From NCBI GenBank assembly GCA_002409965.1, contig DHON01000118.1, positions 1 to 34,209 on the forward strand: a DNA stretch of 34,209 nucleotides. Reading direction: 5' to 3'. Under the pieces are notes generated by a model. That model saw nothing but the letters and a program-made list of their open reading frames with translations, was not told where the DNA came from and did not search any database. The stretch's first letter is position 1; each line of letters opens with the position of its first letter. Positions 33,294 to 34,209 of the stretch are shown here, piece by piece. The DNA comes from Firmicutes bacterium UBA5389 (GTDB lineage Bacteria; Bacillota; DTU025). A program made the position numbers and the translations under genes.

Positions 33294-33866
33294 CTACTTC
33301 AGAAGTGGGCATTTGCAGCGAACGCAGACTTCGTCTGAGATGTTGTTGATTGTGCCGCAGGCAATGCAGAAGATAATGGCATCCTTTGACTTGTCGTACT
33401 TCTCGTATCCGTCGAATCCCTTGTGATGTCGCACTTTATCGCCGATATCGAAGTAGTTGAACACAGTGTCGCAGTCTTGGTGTTGATGCTTGTGGACCTT
33501 GCCGCTGCTTCGCTTCACCTTGTACTCATATACGGTATGAGTTGTCTGGGTGTCAGTATTCTTGTCATGTGTGGTGCGCTCAAAGACCTGCTTTCCGACT
33601 ATAACGCCGTCCCAGGTGATGTCGCGACCTTTCCGGAAGATCTGGATCAGGGCTATCGCGATGAACATCCCGCCTATGGCCAGTCCGTAGTAGAGCGATT
33701 GCGGCATTTCCATCTCTCCGCTCTTTTCTCCATAGATAGGGAAACCCACAATCGCGATGAGAGCCAATATGATTGCGAAGGTGAGCGCCCATTTGTTGGA
33801 TGCCTTTTGATACTTCGCGAACGCGGGGTCATTGATTTTGGGAGAGAATCCCGCCGAACCGCTCAT
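33294..33866 (-). CDS. Two-helix membrane protein with C-terminal zinc ribbon
   Basis: A 190-residue protein. ATG follows AAGGAGG. Two membrane helices (about residues 28-45 and 60-80) precede a strand-rich domain (DGVIVGKQVFERTTHDKN, THTVYEYKVKRSSGK) related in pattern to DUF3592, and the C-terminus carries CIAC and CVRC, a four-cysteine zinc ribbon. Histidines cluster at HKHQHQDC. Not recognised as a named family. The neighbour 32823-33221 has a similar strand domain, so the pair may be related and act together at the membrane. Confidence 0.75.
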   Translation of the reverse strand: MSGSAGFSPKINDPAFAKYQKASNKWALTFAIILALIAIVGFPIYGEKSGEMEMPQSLYYGLAIGGMFIAIALIQIFRKGRDITWDGVIVGKQVFERTTHDKNTDTQTTHTVYEYKVKRSSGKVHKHQHQDCDTVFNYFDIGDKVRHHKGFDGYEKYDKSKDAIIFCIACGTINNISDEVCVRCKCPLLK

Positions 33867-34192
33867 GGATCTTGCCTCCTTCGTCTCCTGGGGGTAACAT
33901 GGTTGCGCTTTGATGCCTGAAGTGTTCTACATGGATCGATATTATCCCTCGTGGCCCGTGCAAGCCGCATTCGTGGTCCGTCTGCTGCGAGTCTCAATGC
34001 AAGGACGCCCCAGCCCTTCGGGTCTGCGGTGCAGAATATCAGGCTCTTCGTCCCGGGGTGACGGCGGGGGTGCGTGTAAGTTCTGTAGGCAATAGCAACT
34101 GGAAAGGCTAGTGATCATTCCTAAACGGGATAGTGGGCGGCAGAAGAGAAGCGCAGATTCTATCGGAAGGAATAGGCGCTCAGATGGACTAA

Positions 34193-34209
34193 GTAGCTCT
34201 CAACAAGTC
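34193..34209. repeat. Inverted copy of 131-147 at the window's end
   Basis: The last 17 bases are the exact reverse complement of 131-147. The copy may continue past the window. The rest of 33867-34192 holds no gene I can support; a frame open from GTG 34111 to the end has no recognisable product. Confidence 0.7.

Noticed and set aside
34111..34209. Open frame from GTG to the window end
   Set aside because: Only 33 codons, composition not protein-like, ribosome binding site too close.

Overview
The window reads as a stretch of bacterial chromosome of moderately high GC, most likely from a heterotrophic, probably anaerobic member of the Bacillota or a neighbouring Gram-positive-type lineage. 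This is an inference from strong GGAGG-type ribosome binding sites, frequent TTG and GTG starts, sigma-A type promoters, and the gene set (DegV, CsaA, PerR-like Fur protein, LacI-controlled sugar genes, heterodimeric ABC exporter under a MarR repressor). No rRNA, tRNA, CRISPR array or insertion sequence was recognised.

Layout. 1-5001: a HAD phosphatase / GH65 disaccharide phosphorylase fusion (minus) is divergent from a LacI regulator (plus); the 414-base gap holds four matching operator-like sites. 5137-5490: fragments of an ABC permease gene and an ankyrin gene, relics of a duplicated copy of the intact cassette further right. 5562-8830: a secreted HExxH metalloprotease and a HicB antitoxin with a broken hicA (all minus). 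9051-13100: an exported ankyrin-repeat protein followed by an ABC ATPase and its large permease. 13624-19631: a complete ribose operon, rbsR-rbsK-rbsA-rbsC-rbsD-rbsB, ending in a strong hairpin. 19787-21136: PerR-like regulator and an archaeal-type thiol peroxidase, transcribed leftward from a clear promoter with a palindrome at the start site. 21355-22224: DegV. 22309-24463: an oligopeptide-type solute-binding protein whose two halves are in reversed order (circular permutation), preceded by a fragment of a second copy. 24619-26745: an exported alpha/beta hydrolase and CsaA. 26831-31495: MarR repressor and two ABC half-exporters in one leftward operon with a well-formed promoter and tandem operators. 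31670-33866: a winged-helix/nuclease-like protein and two small membrane proteins. The last 17 bases repeat bases 131-147 in inverted orientation.

How the genes work together. Two LacI-controlled carbohydrate systems are present: disaccharide phosphorolysis (GH65) and ribose uptake and phosphorylation. PerR and the peroxidase form an oxidative stress unit. The MarR/ABC operon looks like drug or lipid efflux. The most unusual items are the permuted binding protein, the decayed duplicate of the ankyrin/ABC cassette, the HAD-GH65 fusion, and the winged-helix plus Vsr-like nuclease protein.
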